Origin: Thiodiazotropha sp050305635
GTDB taxonomy: Bacteria; Pseudomonadota; Gammaproteobacteria; Chromatiales; Chromatiaceae
Reading direction: 5' to 3'
Length of the DNA stretch: 64,000 nt
NCBI GenBank assembly: GCA_050305635.1
Contig: JBNLFS010000065.1
Location: 55,801 to 119,800 of the forward strand
This document shows, piece after piece, positions 47,947 to 57,410 of the stretch; position 1 is the stretch's first letter, and every line of letters begins with the position of its first letter. The notes under the pieces are model-generated. The model was given only the letters and a program-made list of their open reading frames with translations, searched no databases and was not told the origin of the DNA. The position numbers and the translations under genes are program-made.

Positions 47947-50400
47947 TCAGAATGGATCCTCGATGGGCGCCGTGGTGCCCGTGGGTCCGCTGTCACGGTT
48001 TCCGCTGCGATGACCGTCGTCCGATTGCTTGGGCGCTTTGTCAATTTCGAAGACTTCGAAGATTGCATTAGGATCTCCGACACCCGCCGGCTGGCCGGTG
48101 TCGGCATCAATGCGCATGGTAATCATGCCCGGTGGCATATCGGGGGTCTTCTCCTCGATGCCGTTGAGCGCTACCCGCATGTAGTCGATCCAGGCAGGCA
48201 GTGCCGCACGACCGCCTACTTCGCCGCGGCCCAACGGACTCACGTCATCAAAGCCAATCCAGGCCGTTGCGACCAGGTATTCATTGAAGCCGTTGAACCA
48301 GGCGTCTTTCTGGTCGTTGGTTGTGCCTGTTTTGCCGGCGATATCGGTGCGATTGAGCGTGCGGGCGCGGGTTGCCGTGCCGTGCTGAATGACATCCCGC
48401 AACATGGAATACATCAGATACTGATTTTGCTCGGTGATGGCCCGTTGCGCGCATCGGGGTGTCTCTTCCGCCTCTTCGGGCGGGGTTTCGGAACCGGCCT
48501 CGATCGGTGCATGCTGCTGTGCGGCTATCTGCATTGCCTCATCGCAGACCTGTATCGGGTTTGCCTGATAGAGCAACTCTCCCTTGTCATCGCGGATGGA
48601 TTCGATGAGATGCGATGAGACGAAATAGCCCCCGTTGGCCAAAACGCTGTACCCGGTCGCCAGAGCCAGCGGAGTGACGGCGCCGCTACCCAGTGCCAGG
48701 GAGAGATCACGGGGCAGTTCCGCACGGTCGAAACCGAAGCGGCTGGCATAGTTGATTGCGTGATTGACGCCCATGGCGCGAAGTAGGCGGATGGACACCA
48801 GGTTTCTCGAATGGGTGAGTGCGTAGCGCAACCGGGTCGGGCCGAAAAACTTGCCGCTGTAGTTTTCCGGGCGCCAGGTGGCCTCCAGGGTGTCGTCGTC
48901 GAACACCACAGGCGCGTCGTTGATGATGCTGGCTGGGGTGAACCCGGCCTCCAGAGCGGCGGAATAGATAAACGGCTTGAAACCGGAGCCGGGTTGCCGC
49001 TTGGCCTGGGTTACCCGGTTGAATTTGCTCAGGCTGAAGTCATAGCCCCCCACCAGGGCCTTGACCGCTCCGTTTTGGGGCGTGAGCGAGATCAGTGCCC
49101 CCTCCGCCTTCGGGATCTGGGCGAGTCTCCAGTATGTTTGGTCCTTTTCGTCACTGTCCTCATAGAGATACACCCGGTCGCCGACTTTAAGGATGTCGGA
49201 TGCCTGCTTGGGCTCTTCCGCCTTGCGTTCATTATCAATGTAGGCAGCAGCCCAGCTCAGGCCCTCCCAGTCGATGGAGATGCGCTCACCCTGGGCGCTG
49301 AGCGTAACGACACTTTTCTCTTCAACGGAGGTGACAATGGCTTTCTTTAGATCGGCGGCATTGGGTATCTCAGCCAGACCCTCGATCAACTGTTGCGGAT
49401 CGGTCTCCGGGGTGATGTCCTGATGACCGGCTGGGCCCCGATAGCCATGCCGTCTGTCATAGGTCTGTATGGCATGACGCAGGGCTTGATTCGCCGCCTG
49501 CTGCAGGTGGCTCTCGATGGTGGTGGTGATGCTGTATCCACTGGTGTATGCGTCCTGTCCGTAGCGGGAGACCGCTTCCGCCCGGGCCATCTCCGCCACG
49601 TAGGGTGCCTCGACCTCATTGGGTGTGGTATGCAGTTTGGCGCTTAGCGGGGCTGCATGAGCGATGTCATATTCAGACTGATCGATGTAGTCGAGATCGA
49701 GCATGCGTGCCAGAACGTAATTGCGCCGGATCAGGGCACGCTGCGGGTCGGTAATCGGATTGACTCTTGACGGGGCTTTGGGCAGGCCCGCGATCATGGC
49801 GATTTCAGAAAGCTCAAGTTTTTCCGCTGGGCGGCCGTAATAGACTAGGGCAGCGGCGCCGACGCCGTAAGCACGGTGACCCAGGTAGATCTTGTTGAGA
49901 TAGAGTTCGAGGATCTCCTCCTTGGTGAGCATGCGTTCGATCTTGAGAGCAAGAAAGATCTCATTAAGTTTTCGGGAGTAGGTCTTCTTGCTGCTGAGGA
50001 AGAAGTTCCGCGCCACCTGCATGGTGATGGTGCTGCCGCCCTGGCGGCGCTCTCCGGTGAGGAGAAGTTGAATGGCGGCGCGTATGATACCCTGGTAGTC
50101 CACGCCGGGGTGCTGGAAGAACCGGTCGTCTTCCGCAGCCAGGAATGCCTGGATCATACGAGGCGGGATCTCGTCGTAACCGAGGGGTTCGCGGCGTTTC
50201 TCGCCAAACTCCGCGATCAGAAGCTGGTCGCTGCTGTAGATTCGAAGGGGGACCTGAAGTCGCACATCCTTGAGTGTTTCGATGGATGGCAGCTTGGGTT
50301 CAAGATAGAGGTAGGCGCCGTAGAGACCGGCGACGCCGATCAAAGCCAGGCCGAATAAGAAGTAAACGAGGTATCTTAAGAGTCTGTAGAACGACTTCAT
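47947..50400 (-). CDS. mrcA: Penicillin-binding protein 1A
   Basis: Bifunctional peptidoglycan synthase anchored in the inner membrane. The 817-aa protein (start ATG 50400; the frame opens at 50472) has an N-terminal membrane anchor (about 9-30). The transglycosylase domain has catalytic E90 (AAEDDRFFQHPGVD) and GGSTITMQVARNFFL. An OB-like insert follows. The transpeptidase domain has S472 of SGFK (SxxK motif), the THSRNLVSI SxN motif and AGKTGTTND. Divergence from pilM is conserved in many gammaproteobacteria and supports the assignment. The ribosome-binding site is weak. Confidence 0.95.
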   Translation of the reverse strand: MKSFYRLLRYLVYFLFGLALIGVAGLYGAYLYLEPKLPSIETLKDVRLQVPLRIYSSDQLLIAEFGEKRREPLGYDEIPPRMIQAFLAAEDDRFFQHPGVDYQGIIRAAIQLLLTGERRQGGSTITMQVARNFFLSSKKTYSRKLNEIFLALKIERMLTKEEILELYLNKIYLGHRAYGVGAAALVYYGRPAEKLELSEIAMIAGLPKAPSRVNPITDPQRALIRRNYVLARMLDLDYIDQSEYDIAHAAPLSAKLHTTPNEVEAPYVAEMARAEAVSRYGQDAYTSGYSITTTIESHLQQAANQALRHAIQTYDRRHGYRGPAGHQDITPETDPQQLIEGLAEIPNAADLKKAIVTSVEEKSVVTLSAQGERISIDWEGLSWAAAYIDNERKAEEPKQASDILKVGDRVYLYEDSDEKDQTYWRLAQIPKAEGALISLTPQNGAVKALVGGYDFSLSKFNRVTQAKRQPGSGFKPFIYSAALEAGFTPASIINDAPVVFDDDTLEATWRPENYSGKFFGPTRLRYALTHSRNLVSIRLLRAMGVNHAINYASRFGFDRAELPRDLSLALGSGAVTPLALATGYSVLANGGYFVSSHLIESIRDDKGELLYQANPIQVCDEAMQIAAQQHAPIEAGSETPPEEAEETPRCAQRAITEQNQYLMYSMLRDVIQHGTATRARTLNRTDIAGKTGTTNDQKDAWFNGFNEYLVATAWIGFDDVSPLGRGEVGGRAALPAWIDYMRVALNGIEEKTPDMPPGMITMRIDADTGQPAGVGDPNAIFEVFEIDKAPKQSDDGHRSGNRDSGPTGTTAPIEDPF

Positions 50401-50479
50401 GCGCTGGTTCACAGAAATGGTTGATCCAGGGGTACCAGAATGGTCCCTATGCAAAGTCCGATAGTCTAGCAAATAAAAC

Positions 50480-50520
50480 GTTCCCTTTTTGGAACTTGAT
50501 TGTGAAAAAATGTCTTCACA
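50480..50520. promoter_or_regulatory. Inverted repeats between mrcA and pilM
   Basis: GTTCC-N6-GGAAC (50480-50495) and TGTGAA-N8-TTCACA (50501-50520) lie side by side in the divergent promoter region. GGAACTT at 50491-50497 also matches a sigma-E -35 element, with a poor -10 candidate. They may be operators, but no regulator is identified. Confidence 0.35.
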
Positions 50521-50611
50521 AAAAAATCATTTGCTGCTATATAGTTACTTACTCTAGTTAAAGAGAATCCTAGTTCAATTCTGCGGCATAAGGATCGTTT
50601 GGGTAACCCGC

Positions 50612-51685
50612 ATGTCACTATTCGGAAGAAAAAAGCCGCCTTTAATAGGCATCGACATCAGCTCAACGGCAGTCAAATTGCTCGAGTTGTCGCAATCCAC
50701 GGGACGTAACGGCGCGACCTACCGGGTCGAAGCCTACGGAGTGGAGCCACTGCCCGGTAACGCCGTCGTGGAAAAGAACATTGCCGAGGTGGATGCCGTG
50801 GGCGAAGCCATCCGGGCTGCGGTGCGACGATCCGGTTCCCGGGCCAAGCACGCCGCGGTCGCAGTGTCCGGTTCCGCGGTGATCACCAAGGTGATCTCGA
50901 TGCCCGCCTCTCTATCCGATCAGGAACTCGAGAGTCAGATCCAGCTGGAAGCGGACCAGTATATCCCCTACCCCCTGGAAGAGGTGAATCTCGATTTCGA
51001 GGTCATCGGACCTTCCGACAAGAATCCGGAACTGGTGGACGTTCTGCTGGCGGCATCCCGGAGCGAGAACGTGGACGATCGGGTCGCCGCGCTCGAACTC
51101 GCCGGTTTGACCGCGGCCATTGTGGACGTTGAAGCCTATGCGATGGAAAACGCCTGCTCCCAGCTGCTCGATCAATTACCCGAGCATGGCGAGGATCAGA
51201 CTATCGCGATCGCAGACATCGGGGCCACGACCACCACCCTGAATGTGCTGCACAACAACAAGATCATATACACTCGCGAACAGAATTTTGGTGGCCGGCA
51301 ACTCACTGAAGAGATTCAGCGCCGATACGGATTGTCGATTGAAGAGGCCGGAATGGCCAAGCGACAGGGTGGCCTGCCGGACAACTACGTACCCGAAGTG
51401 CTAGAGCCCTTCAAAGAGGCGATGGCGCAGCAGGTCAGTCGTTCATTGCAGTTTTTCTTCTCCTCGAGCGCCTACAACACCGTTGATCACATCATCCTGG
51501 CGGGAGGCAGTTCCTCCATACCGGGCATTGATGATCTGGTCGAGGAGAAGTTGGGGACACCGGCCAGCGTGGCGAACCCGTTTGCCAATATGTCGGTATC
51601 GTCCAGGGTAAAACCCCAGGCACTGAGTGCGGATGCTCCGGCACTGATGATCGCCTGCGGTCTGGCATTGAGGAGTTTCGACTGA
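50612..51685 (+). CDS. pilM: Type IV pilus inner-membrane platform protein PilM
   Basis: Cytoplasmic actin-like ATPase that binds PilN and organises the pilus alignment complex. The 357-aa protein starts MSLFGRKKPPLIGIDISSTAVKLLEL, with the nucleotide-binding IGIDISSTAVK loop, the IADIGATTTTLNVL phosphate-2 motif and the late IILAGGSSSIPGI adenosine motif. It is the first gene of the pilMNOPQ operon, overlapping pilN by 1 bp. The promoter region is shared with divergent mrcA. Confidence 0.95.
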   Translation: MSLFGRKKPPLIGIDISSTAVKLLELSQSTGRNGATYRVEAYGVEPLPGNAVVEKNIAEVDAVGEAIRAAVRRSGSRAKHAAVAVSGSAVITKVISMPASLSDQELESQIQLEADQYIPYPLEEVNLDFEVIGPSDKNPELVDVLLAASRSENVDDRVAALELAGLTAAIVDVEAYAMENACSQLLDQLPEHGEDQTIAIADIGATTTTLNVLHNNKIIYTREQNFGGRQLTEEIQRRYGLSIEEAGMAKRQGGLPDNYVPEVLEPFKEAMAQQVSRSLQFFFSSSAYNTVDHIILAGGSSSIPGIDDLVEEKLGTPASVANPFANMSVSSRVKPQALSADAPALMIACGLALRSFD

Positions 51686-52245
51686 TGGCGCGGATTAACT
51701 TACTCCCTTGGCGGGAAGCGGAACGGAAAGAGCGCCAGAAAGAATTCGGACTGATGGTCGCGGCGGGTGCCGTGGTGTCCGCTCTGCTCGTCTACGGCGC
51801 ACACCAGATCGTCGAAAGCCAAATCACTGCGCAGGAAACCCGAAATAGTTACCTTTCGACGGAAATCAAATCGGTTGAAAAGCAGATCAGCGAAATCCGG
51901 GATCTGGAAAAAACCAAGGACAACCTGATTGCCCGTATGAACATCATTCAGGAATTGCAGAGCAGTCGTCCTCAGATCGTGCATCTGTTCGATGAGATTG
52001 TTGCAACCCTTCCTGATGGCGTATTTCTTGATGAAGTTTCTCAAACAGGCAGCCGAGTCGCCTTCAGCGGTCAGGCTCAGTCCAATGCCCGGGTATCTGC
52101 GATGATGCGCAACATCGATGCCTCTGAGTGGTTGGAGCGGCCTACTCTCGATTACATCGAGAGCAAAGAGAAGACAGGGACGGGCTACAGTCACTTCAAA
52201 CTGACGGTTAAGCAGACCTCCCAAAATGCGGAGGTGGAGCAATGA
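51685..52245 (+). CDS. pilN: Type IV pilus assembly protein PilN
   Basis: Inner-membrane alignment protein that binds PilM through its short cytoplasmic N-terminus and PilO in the periplasm. The 186-aa product begins MARINLLPWREAERKER, the conserved PilM-binding INLLPWRE motif. A membrane helix (about 25-45) follows, then a coiled coil (about 50-90) and a ferredoxin-like periplasmic domain. It overlaps pilM by 1 bp and pilO by 4 bp. Confidence 0.95.
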   Translation: MARINLLPWREAERKERQKEFGLMVAAGAVVSALLVYGAHQIVESQITAQETRNSYLSTEIKSVEKQISEIRDLEKTKDNLIARMNIIQELQSSRPQIVHLFDEIVATLPDGVFLDEVSQTGSRVAFSGQAQSNARVSAMMRNIDASEWLERPTLDYIESKEKTGTGYSHFKLTVKQTSQNAEVEQ

Positions 52246-52841
52246 ATCTCCAAGATCTCAACGAACTCGACTTCAGTAACATTGGCGTCTGGCCGACACC
52301 TGTCAAAGCAGTCGTGGTGGTTCTGGTTGCGATTCTCGTAATGGTGGCCGGCTACTACCTGGTCATCGAGGATCAGCTTATTCGTCTTGACTCGGTAGAA
52401 CAGAAAGAGCAGACGCTGCTCAAGGATTTTGAAGTAAAGCAGGCCAAGGCGGTCAATCTGGAAGGGTACCGCAAGCAGTTGGAAGAGATGAAACAGTCCT
52501 TTGGTACCATGCTCCGGCAACTACCCGACAAAACGGAAGTCGCGGAATTGCTGGTTGACGTATCGCAGACAGGCTTGGCGGCTGGGTTGGAATTCGAACT
52601 CTTCAAACCCCTCGATGAAGTACCCCGGGAGTTTTATGCAGAGCTTCCAATACAGATTGTGGTACGAGGTGAATACCATGAGTTTGGTAATTTTATCAGT
52701 GGGTTAGCAGCATTGCCCCGAATTGTTACCATTCACGATGTCAAGATTAAGCGAACCCAGTCAAAAGACAAGCAGCCTGATCTCATGCTTGAAGCGACGG
52801 CTAAAACCTATCGCTATCTTGATGAGGAGGAGGGCCAATGA
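52242..52841 (+). CDS. pilO: Type IV pilus assembly protein PilO
   Basis: Partner of PilN in the inner-membrane alignment subcomplex. The 199-aa protein has a short cytoplasmic start (NLQDLNELDFSNIGVWP), one membrane helix (about 23-42), a coiled coil (about 45-85) and a periplasmic domain with PIQIVVRGEYHEFGNFISGLAALPRIVTIHD, a conserved PilO core. The start overlaps the pilN stop (ATGA). The operon order is standard. Confidence 0.94.
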   Translation: MNLQDLNELDFSNIGVWPTPVKAVVVVLVAILVMVAGYYLVIEDQLIRLDSVEQKEQTLLKDFEVKQAKAVNLEGYRKQLEEMKQSFGTMLRQLPDKTEVAELLVDVSQTGLAAGLEFELFKPLDEVPREFYAELPIQIVVRGEYHEFGNFISGLAALPRIVTIHDVKIKRTQSKDKQPDLMLEATAKTYRYLDEEEGQ

Positions 52842-53377
52842 GCGTGCGTATTGTGTTTTCAAAATACCAGCTTTTGACCGTCTCCCTGTCTCTGCTTCTT
52901 ATGTCCGGATGCGCCAATCCGAATCTGAATGAGCTACAACAAGATATTGCGGAGATAAAAGCGAGGCCACCTGGCCGGATCGAACCGTTACCGGAGATCA
53001 GGCAGATTGAAACCTTCCTCTACACTTCAGCAGGCCGGCGAAACCCGTTTATAGACATGACGGGTGAAGAGACCGATGCCACAGGAGTCGCGGGTAATGG
53101 ATTAAGACCTGATTTCAACCGCCGCAAAGAAGAGTTGGAGAGCTATCCTCTTGACTCCATACGCATGGTGGGAACCCTGGAACAGAGCGGGGTCTCATGG
53201 GGCCTGGTAAAGACCAAGGAGGGGACGGTTCACAAGGTGAAAAACGGTAACTACATGGGACAGAACCACGGTCGGATCATGCTGATAACCGAGGACAGAA
53301 TCGAGTTGAACGAGATTGTCCAGGATGGTTCTGGTGGTTACATTGAGCGTCAGGCTTCGCTAGCGTTGGCGGAATAG
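52838..53377 (+). CDS. pilP: Type IV pilus lipoprotein PilP
   Basis: Inner-membrane-associated lipoprotein linking PilNO to the secretin PilQ. The 179-aa protein has lipobox MSGC (C25). A linker follows, then the PilP beta-sandwich (about 95-175) with ESYPLDSIRMVGTLEQ and VKNGNYMGQNHGRI. The GRRNPFIDM segment in the linker is the conserved PilNO-binding type motif. It overlaps pilO by 4 bp and is 16 bp from pilQ. Confidence 0.93.
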   Translation: MSVRIVFSKYQLLTVSLSLLLMSGCANPNLNELQQDIAEIKARPPGRIEPLPEIRQIETFLYTSAGRRNPFIDMTGEETDATGVAGNGLRPDFNRRKEELESYPLDSIRMVGTLEQSGVSWGLVKTKEGTVHKVKNGNYMGQNHGRIMLITEDRIELNEIVQDGSGGYIERQASLALAE

Positions 53378-53393
53378 TCAAGAGGAATTCGAG

Positions 53394-55601
53394 ATGAGGG
53401 GTTTGCCAATGGCACTCAAACACTGTAGGAAGGGGCAATCTGGACAATTGGGCACTATGCGTCCTGGATATGTTGGATTGATGTTGTTTTTGATCCTGTT
53501 GGGTATTCCACTGTACGCCATGGCCGGATCTTCCCTGCAGACGATCGATTTCTCGGCACTGCCGGGAGACCGGGTTCAGATTACTCTGAGCATGAGTGGG
53601 CCGGTTGACGAGCCCGCCACATTTGTTACGGAGAATCCGGCCCGTATTTCCCTCGATTTTGCGGATGTCAGCAGTGCGCTCAGCTACAAGACCAAGCTGA
53701 TTGGAGTGGGACCCGCCCACAGTATTACCGCGCTGCAAGCTGGAAACCGTACTCGCTTGGTCATCAACCTGACTGCGATGGTTGGGTACAAGACCGAAGT
53801 GTCAGGCGACAAGGTAATGATCACCCTTGATGTGGGTAACCAGGGTATCGGTTCTGGCAGTGCTTCTGTGGCCGCCACACGCCCGGCTCCAAGCCCCATG
53901 CAATCCATGGAAGCTAATGCAAGTGGGTCCGGTTCTACAATTTCGTCTGGATACGATATCGCCAATGTTGACTTTCGCCGTGGAGAAAATGGAGAGGGCC
54001 GGGTATTGCTGACCCTGGGCAATCCTTCCATCCCTGTCGATGTGCGTGAGGAAGCCGGCAAGATCGTAATGGAAGTTTTCAAGGCCTCGATCGACGATGC
54101 GCTGTTCCAGTCGCTAGACGTAATGGATTTCGCAACTCCCGTGAGCAAGATCGTCACCAAGCCCCAGGGTGAGAACGTCATTGTTGAGATCACTCCATTA
54201 GGCGAATATGACTATCTGGCCTACCAGGCGAACGAGGTATTCGCAGTCGAAGTGCGTTCGCTGACCAAGCAGGAGAAGGATAAGTTACTGAAAGAGAGGA
54301 TGGTATTTACCGGTGAGCGACTGTCGCTCAATTTTCAGGATATCGAAATCCGGGCTGTGCTTCAGCTGCTGGCCGACTTCACCGGTTTGAACCTGGTGAC
54401 CAGTGATACCGTAAATGGTCGGATCACTCTGCGCCTGAAAAACGTACCTTGGGATCAGGCACTCGATATCATCCTCAAGTCGAAAGGTCTCACCAAACGA
54501 CAAATCGATAACGTGATTATGATTGCTCCGACTGAAGAGGTCGCTGCCAGAGAACAACTGGAACTCGAGGCTCAGCAGAAAATCGAGGAACTTGCTCCTC
54601 TGCGTTCAGATTTTATTCAGGTGAGTTACGCCAAGGCCGAGGATCTTGCGGCGCTGCTCAAATCGGAAGAAAACCGGATGCTTTCCGAACGGGGTAATGT
54701 CACGGTCGACGTGCGTACCAACACCCTGCTGATTCAGGATACGGCTTCGAAGCTGGAAGATATCCGCCGTTTGCTGTTGAAACTGGATATCCCGGTGCGA
54801 CAGGTGTTGATTGAATCCCGGATTGTCATCGCCAACAACGATTTCGCCAAGGATCTGGGTGTTAGATTCGGTGCCAACTTCGATGGCAGCGTTGGTGACA
54901 ACTTCACCCTGGCTGCCGGTGCTATGCCTGGTTATCTCAATAACACCTTCGGGATCGCTCCAGGTATCGAATACAACGATCCAGATATCGATGGTTCGGA
55001 AAATCAGGAAGCACTGATGGTCAATCTGCCGGTGGGTGCTCCTTCCGGTGGTTTGAATTTCCTGGTCGGTAAGGTCGGATCCTATCTGTTGCAGCTCGAG
55101 TTGTCTGCCATGCAGACAGAAGGACGGGGTGAGTTGATCTCCAGCCCGAGGGTGATTACTTCCGATCAGACGCAAGCTTCTATCAAACAAGGTGTCGAGA
55201 TTCCTTATCAGGAGGCCACCTCAAGTGGTGCTACCAAGGTTTCCTTCAAGGAAGCACTGTTGAAACTGGATGTCACTCCGCACATCACACCGGACGACAA
55301 AGTCCGTATGGATCTCGTGATCAACAAGGATAATCCCGATTTCTCCCGCTCGGTACTTGGCGTACCTCCTATCGACACGAGAAAGATCGAAACAACGGTG
55401 CTGGTCGACAACGGGGAAACCGTCGTACTGGGTGGCGTATTCGAACGTAATAAATCCACCAATCAGGAAAAAGTCCCGTTTTTTGGAGACTTGCCTTATG
55501 CGGGCGTGCTGTTTCGTCGAAATGAGAATCTCGACAATAACAATGAACTGTTGATTTTCGTCACGCCGAAAATTTTGAAAGACTCGCTTACAGTAAGGTA
55601 G
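53394..55601 (+). CDS. pilQ: Type IV pilus secretin PilQ
   Basis: Outer-membrane channel through which the pilus exits. The 735-aa precursor starts at the ATG at 53394, which has AGAGGAATTC upstream, and has an extended basic signal region with a hydrophobic core ending near AMA (about residue 44). Two AMIN domains follow (about 47-115 and 185-260, peptidoglycan binding). Next are an STN/N0-N1 region (LSLNFQDIEIRAVLQLLADF) and the secretin beta-barrel domain (about 540-735) with VEIPYQEATSSGATKVSFKE and the IFVTPKIL end. A strong terminator closes the operon. Confidence 0.95.
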   Translation: MRGLPMALKHCRKGQSGQLGTMRPGYVGLMLFLILLGIPLYAMAGSSLQTIDFSALPGDRVQITLSMSGPVDEPATFVTENPARISLDFADVSSALSYKTKLIGVGPAHSITALQAGNRTRLVINLTAMVGYKTEVSGDKVMITLDVGNQGIGSGSASVAATRPAPSPMQSMEANASGSGSTISSGYDIANVDFRRGENGEGRVLLTLGNPSIPVDVREEAGKIVMEVFKASIDDALFQSLDVMDFATPVSKIVTKPQGENVIVEITPLGEYDYLAYQANEVFAVEVRSLTKQEKDKLLKERMVFTGERLSLNFQDIEIRAVLQLLADFTGLNLVTSDTVNGRITLRLKNVPWDQALDIILKSKGLTKRQIDNVIMIAPTEEVAAREQLELEAQQKIEELAPLRSDFIQVSYAKAEDLAALLKSEENRMLSERGNVTVDVRTNTLLIQDTASKLEDIRRLLLKLDIPVRQVLIESRIVIANNDFAKDLGVRFGANFDGSVGDNFTLAAGAMPGYLNNTFGIAPGIEYNDPDIDGSENQEALMVNLPVGAPSGGLNFLVGKVGSYLLQLELSAMQTEGRGELISSPRVITSDQTQASIKQGVEIPYQEATSSGATKVSFKEALLKLDVTPHITPDDKVRMDLVINKDNPDFSRSVLGVPPIDTRKIETTVLVDNGETVVLGGVFERNKSTNQEKVPFFGDLPYAGVLFRRNENLDNNNELLIFVTPKILKDSLTVR

Positions 55602-55628
55602 GTTTTTCACTTAATTAACTTTCGTAAT

Positions 55629-55655
55629 AAGCGCGCCGTAAGGCGCGCTTTTTTT
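55629..55655 (+). terminator. Rho-independent terminator of the pil operon
   Basis: GCGCGCC and GGCGCGC pair around GTAA and are followed by seven T's. It is the clearest intrinsic terminator in the window, 28 bp after the pilQ stop. Confidence 0.92.
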
Positions 55656-55761
55656 ATTTGGTAGAATATGGTCGGGTTTTGTAATACATATATTCCCTGC
55701 TCTGGAAGCCAGGGACATGTATCTCTCCGGGCGTTGCCATTTCAGTGATTTGGGTCAGTTC

Positions 55762-56292
55762 ATGAAAGTACACAATCTCTTTTTGATCGGTCCCATGGGT
55801 GCGGGAAAAACCACGGTCGGACGTCATCTGGCTGAGTACTACCATAAGGAATTCGTGGATTCGGATCTGGAGATCCAGCGCCGTACCGGGGTTGATATTC
55901 CGACCATCTTCGAATTCGAAGGCGAAGCGGGGTTCCGTCAGCGAGAGCACGACGTTATCAACGACTTGACGGCCCGGGACGGAATTGTCCTGGCGACCGG
56001 TGGGGGGGCGGTGATCCGGGATGAGAATCGAAAACTATTGTCTTCCCGGGGCGTGGTCATCTATCTTCACTGTACGGCAGAGCAGCAATACGAACGTACC
56101 CACCGTGACAAAAACAGGCCGCTGCTGCAGACTGAGGATCCCCTGTCGAAGTTAAGGCAGCTACTGGAAGAACGGGATCCTCTGTACCGGCAAACGGCAG
56201 ACCTGTTGATCAGCACCGAGGGGCGTAATACACAGGCCGTGGTCCAGGAAATCCGTAAACAGATCGAACATCTCGATCCGAAGGCTGAGTGA
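55762..56292 (+). CDS. aroK: Shikimate kinase I
   Basis: Phosphorylates shikimate in the aromatic amino-acid pathway. The ATG at 55762 is preferred: it gives MKVHNLFLIGPMGAGKTT, matching the family start, while the frame from 55717 adds 15 unrelated residues. The 176-aa product has Walker A GPMGAGKT (10-17), the shikimate-binding DSDLEIQRRTG (residues 33-43) and the GGGAV motif. The lid has RNRPLL-like DKNRPLL. It overlaps aroB, the usual pair. Confidence 0.95.
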   Translation: MKVHNLFLIGPMGAGKTTVGRHLAEYYHKEFVDSDLEIQRRTGVDIPTIFEFEGEAGFRQREHDVINDLTARDGIVLATGGGAVIRDENRKLLSSRGVVIYLHCTAEQQYERTHRDKNRPLLQTEDPLSKLRQLLEERDPLYRQTADLLISTEGRNTQAVVQEIRKQIEHLDPKAE

Positions 56293-57386
56293 AATTGAAC
56301 AAGCTTGAAAACAGGTTGGATGTCGATCTGGGTGATCGCAGTTACCCGATATTCATCGGTGAAGGTGTACACGCGGATCCGGCGCATTTTATTGAGGCCA
56401 TCCCCGGGCGTCAGGTGATGGTGGTGAGCAATGAAACCGTGGCGCCGCTGTACCTCGAATCGACGCTTGCAGCGTTGGCTGGCTATGATGTCGCGACCTG
56501 TATCTTGCCCGACGGTGAGCAATATAAAACCCTCGAGATGGTGAACCGGATCTATACGGCATTGCTGGAGCGTCGTTTTACCCGCCAGGCGACCTTGGTG
56601 GCGCTCGGCGGGGGCGTGGTTGGGGATATGACCGGGTTTGCCGCCGCAACCTACCAGCGGGGCGTGCATTTCATCCAGGTGCCGACCACACTGCTGTCCC
56701 AGGTGGATTCCTCGGTGGGTGGAAAGACCGGGGTCAACCATCCACTGGGTAAGAACATGATCGGGGCCTTCTACCAGCCACGCGTGGTGCTCGCGGACAC
56801 GGCGACATTGCGCACCCTGGACGATCGTCAGTTCGCATCCGGGCTGGCCGAGGTGATCAAATATGGGCTGATCGTGGACGAACCCTTCTTCGCTTGGCTG
56901 GAGGCGAACATCACGGGCCTGGTGGACCGGGATCCCGGGTTGCTGGCCTATGCCATCGAACGCTCCTGCCGTTGCAAGGCGGATGTGGTAGAGGCCGATG
57001 AGCGGGAATCCGGGCAGCGGGCGCTGCTCAATCTGGGTCACACCTTCGGTCATGCCATAGAGACCGGCATGGGCTATGGCGAGTGGTTGCATGGTGAAGC
57101 GGTGGCGACCGGGATGTGCATGGCCGCGGATCTGTCCCGTCGACTGGGCTGGCTTTCTGAGGCGGCCTGTGAACGGGCGATCCGACTGATTGAACAGGCC
57201 CGACTGCCGGTGACGCCCCCCGGTGCTTTGGGCGTCGAGCGTTTTCTTGAACTGATGGCGGTCGACAAGAAGGTGTTGGATGGCCGGTTGAGGCTGGTGT
57301 TACTCGAAGCGATTGGCCGGGCTGTGGTTGCCGATCAATTCCAACGCGACCTGCTCGAACAGACTCTGGCGCAGTATGGTCGTTGA
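56289..57386 (+). CDS. aroB: 3-dehydroquinate synthase
   Basis: Second step of the shikimate pathway: converts DAHP to 3-dehydroquinate, using NAD+ and Zn2+. The 365-aa protein has the NAD-binding LPDGEQYKTLEMV and GGGVVGDMTGFAAATYQRG segments, the QVDSSVGGKTGVNHP loop, and metal ligands in LNLGHTFGHAIE and the WLHGEAVA helix. The GTG start at 56289 overlaps the aroK stop (GTGA), so the two are coupled. Confidence 0.96.
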   Translation: MKLNKLENRLDVDLGDRSYPIFIGEGVHADPAHFIEAIPGRQVMVVSNETVAPLYLESTLAALAGYDVATCILPDGEQYKTLEMVNRIYTALLERRFTRQATLVALGGGVVGDMTGFAAATYQRGVHFIQVPTTLLSQVDSSVGGKTGVNHPLGKNMIGAFYQPRVVLADTATLRTLDDRQFASGLAEVIKYGLIVDEPFFAWLEANITGLVDRDPGLLAYAIERSCRCKADVVEADERESGQRALLNLGHTFGHAIETGMGYGEWLHGEAVATGMCMAADLSRRLGWLSEAACERAIRLIEQARLPVTPPGALGVERFLELMAVDKKVLDGRLRLVLLEAIGRAVVADQFQRDLLEQTLAQYGR

Positions 57387-57410
57387 TTGCAAGCATAGGC
57401 GGGCACGCAA

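Noticed and set aside
50501..50520. TGTGAA...TTCACA as a CRP/Vfr site
   Set aside because: The half-sites TGTGA and TCACA are separated by 10 bp, not the required 6 bp.
56067..57092. 341-codon minus-strand frame opposite aroB
   Set aside because: Shadow of aroB; low-complexity His/Gln-rich translation without a recognisable family.
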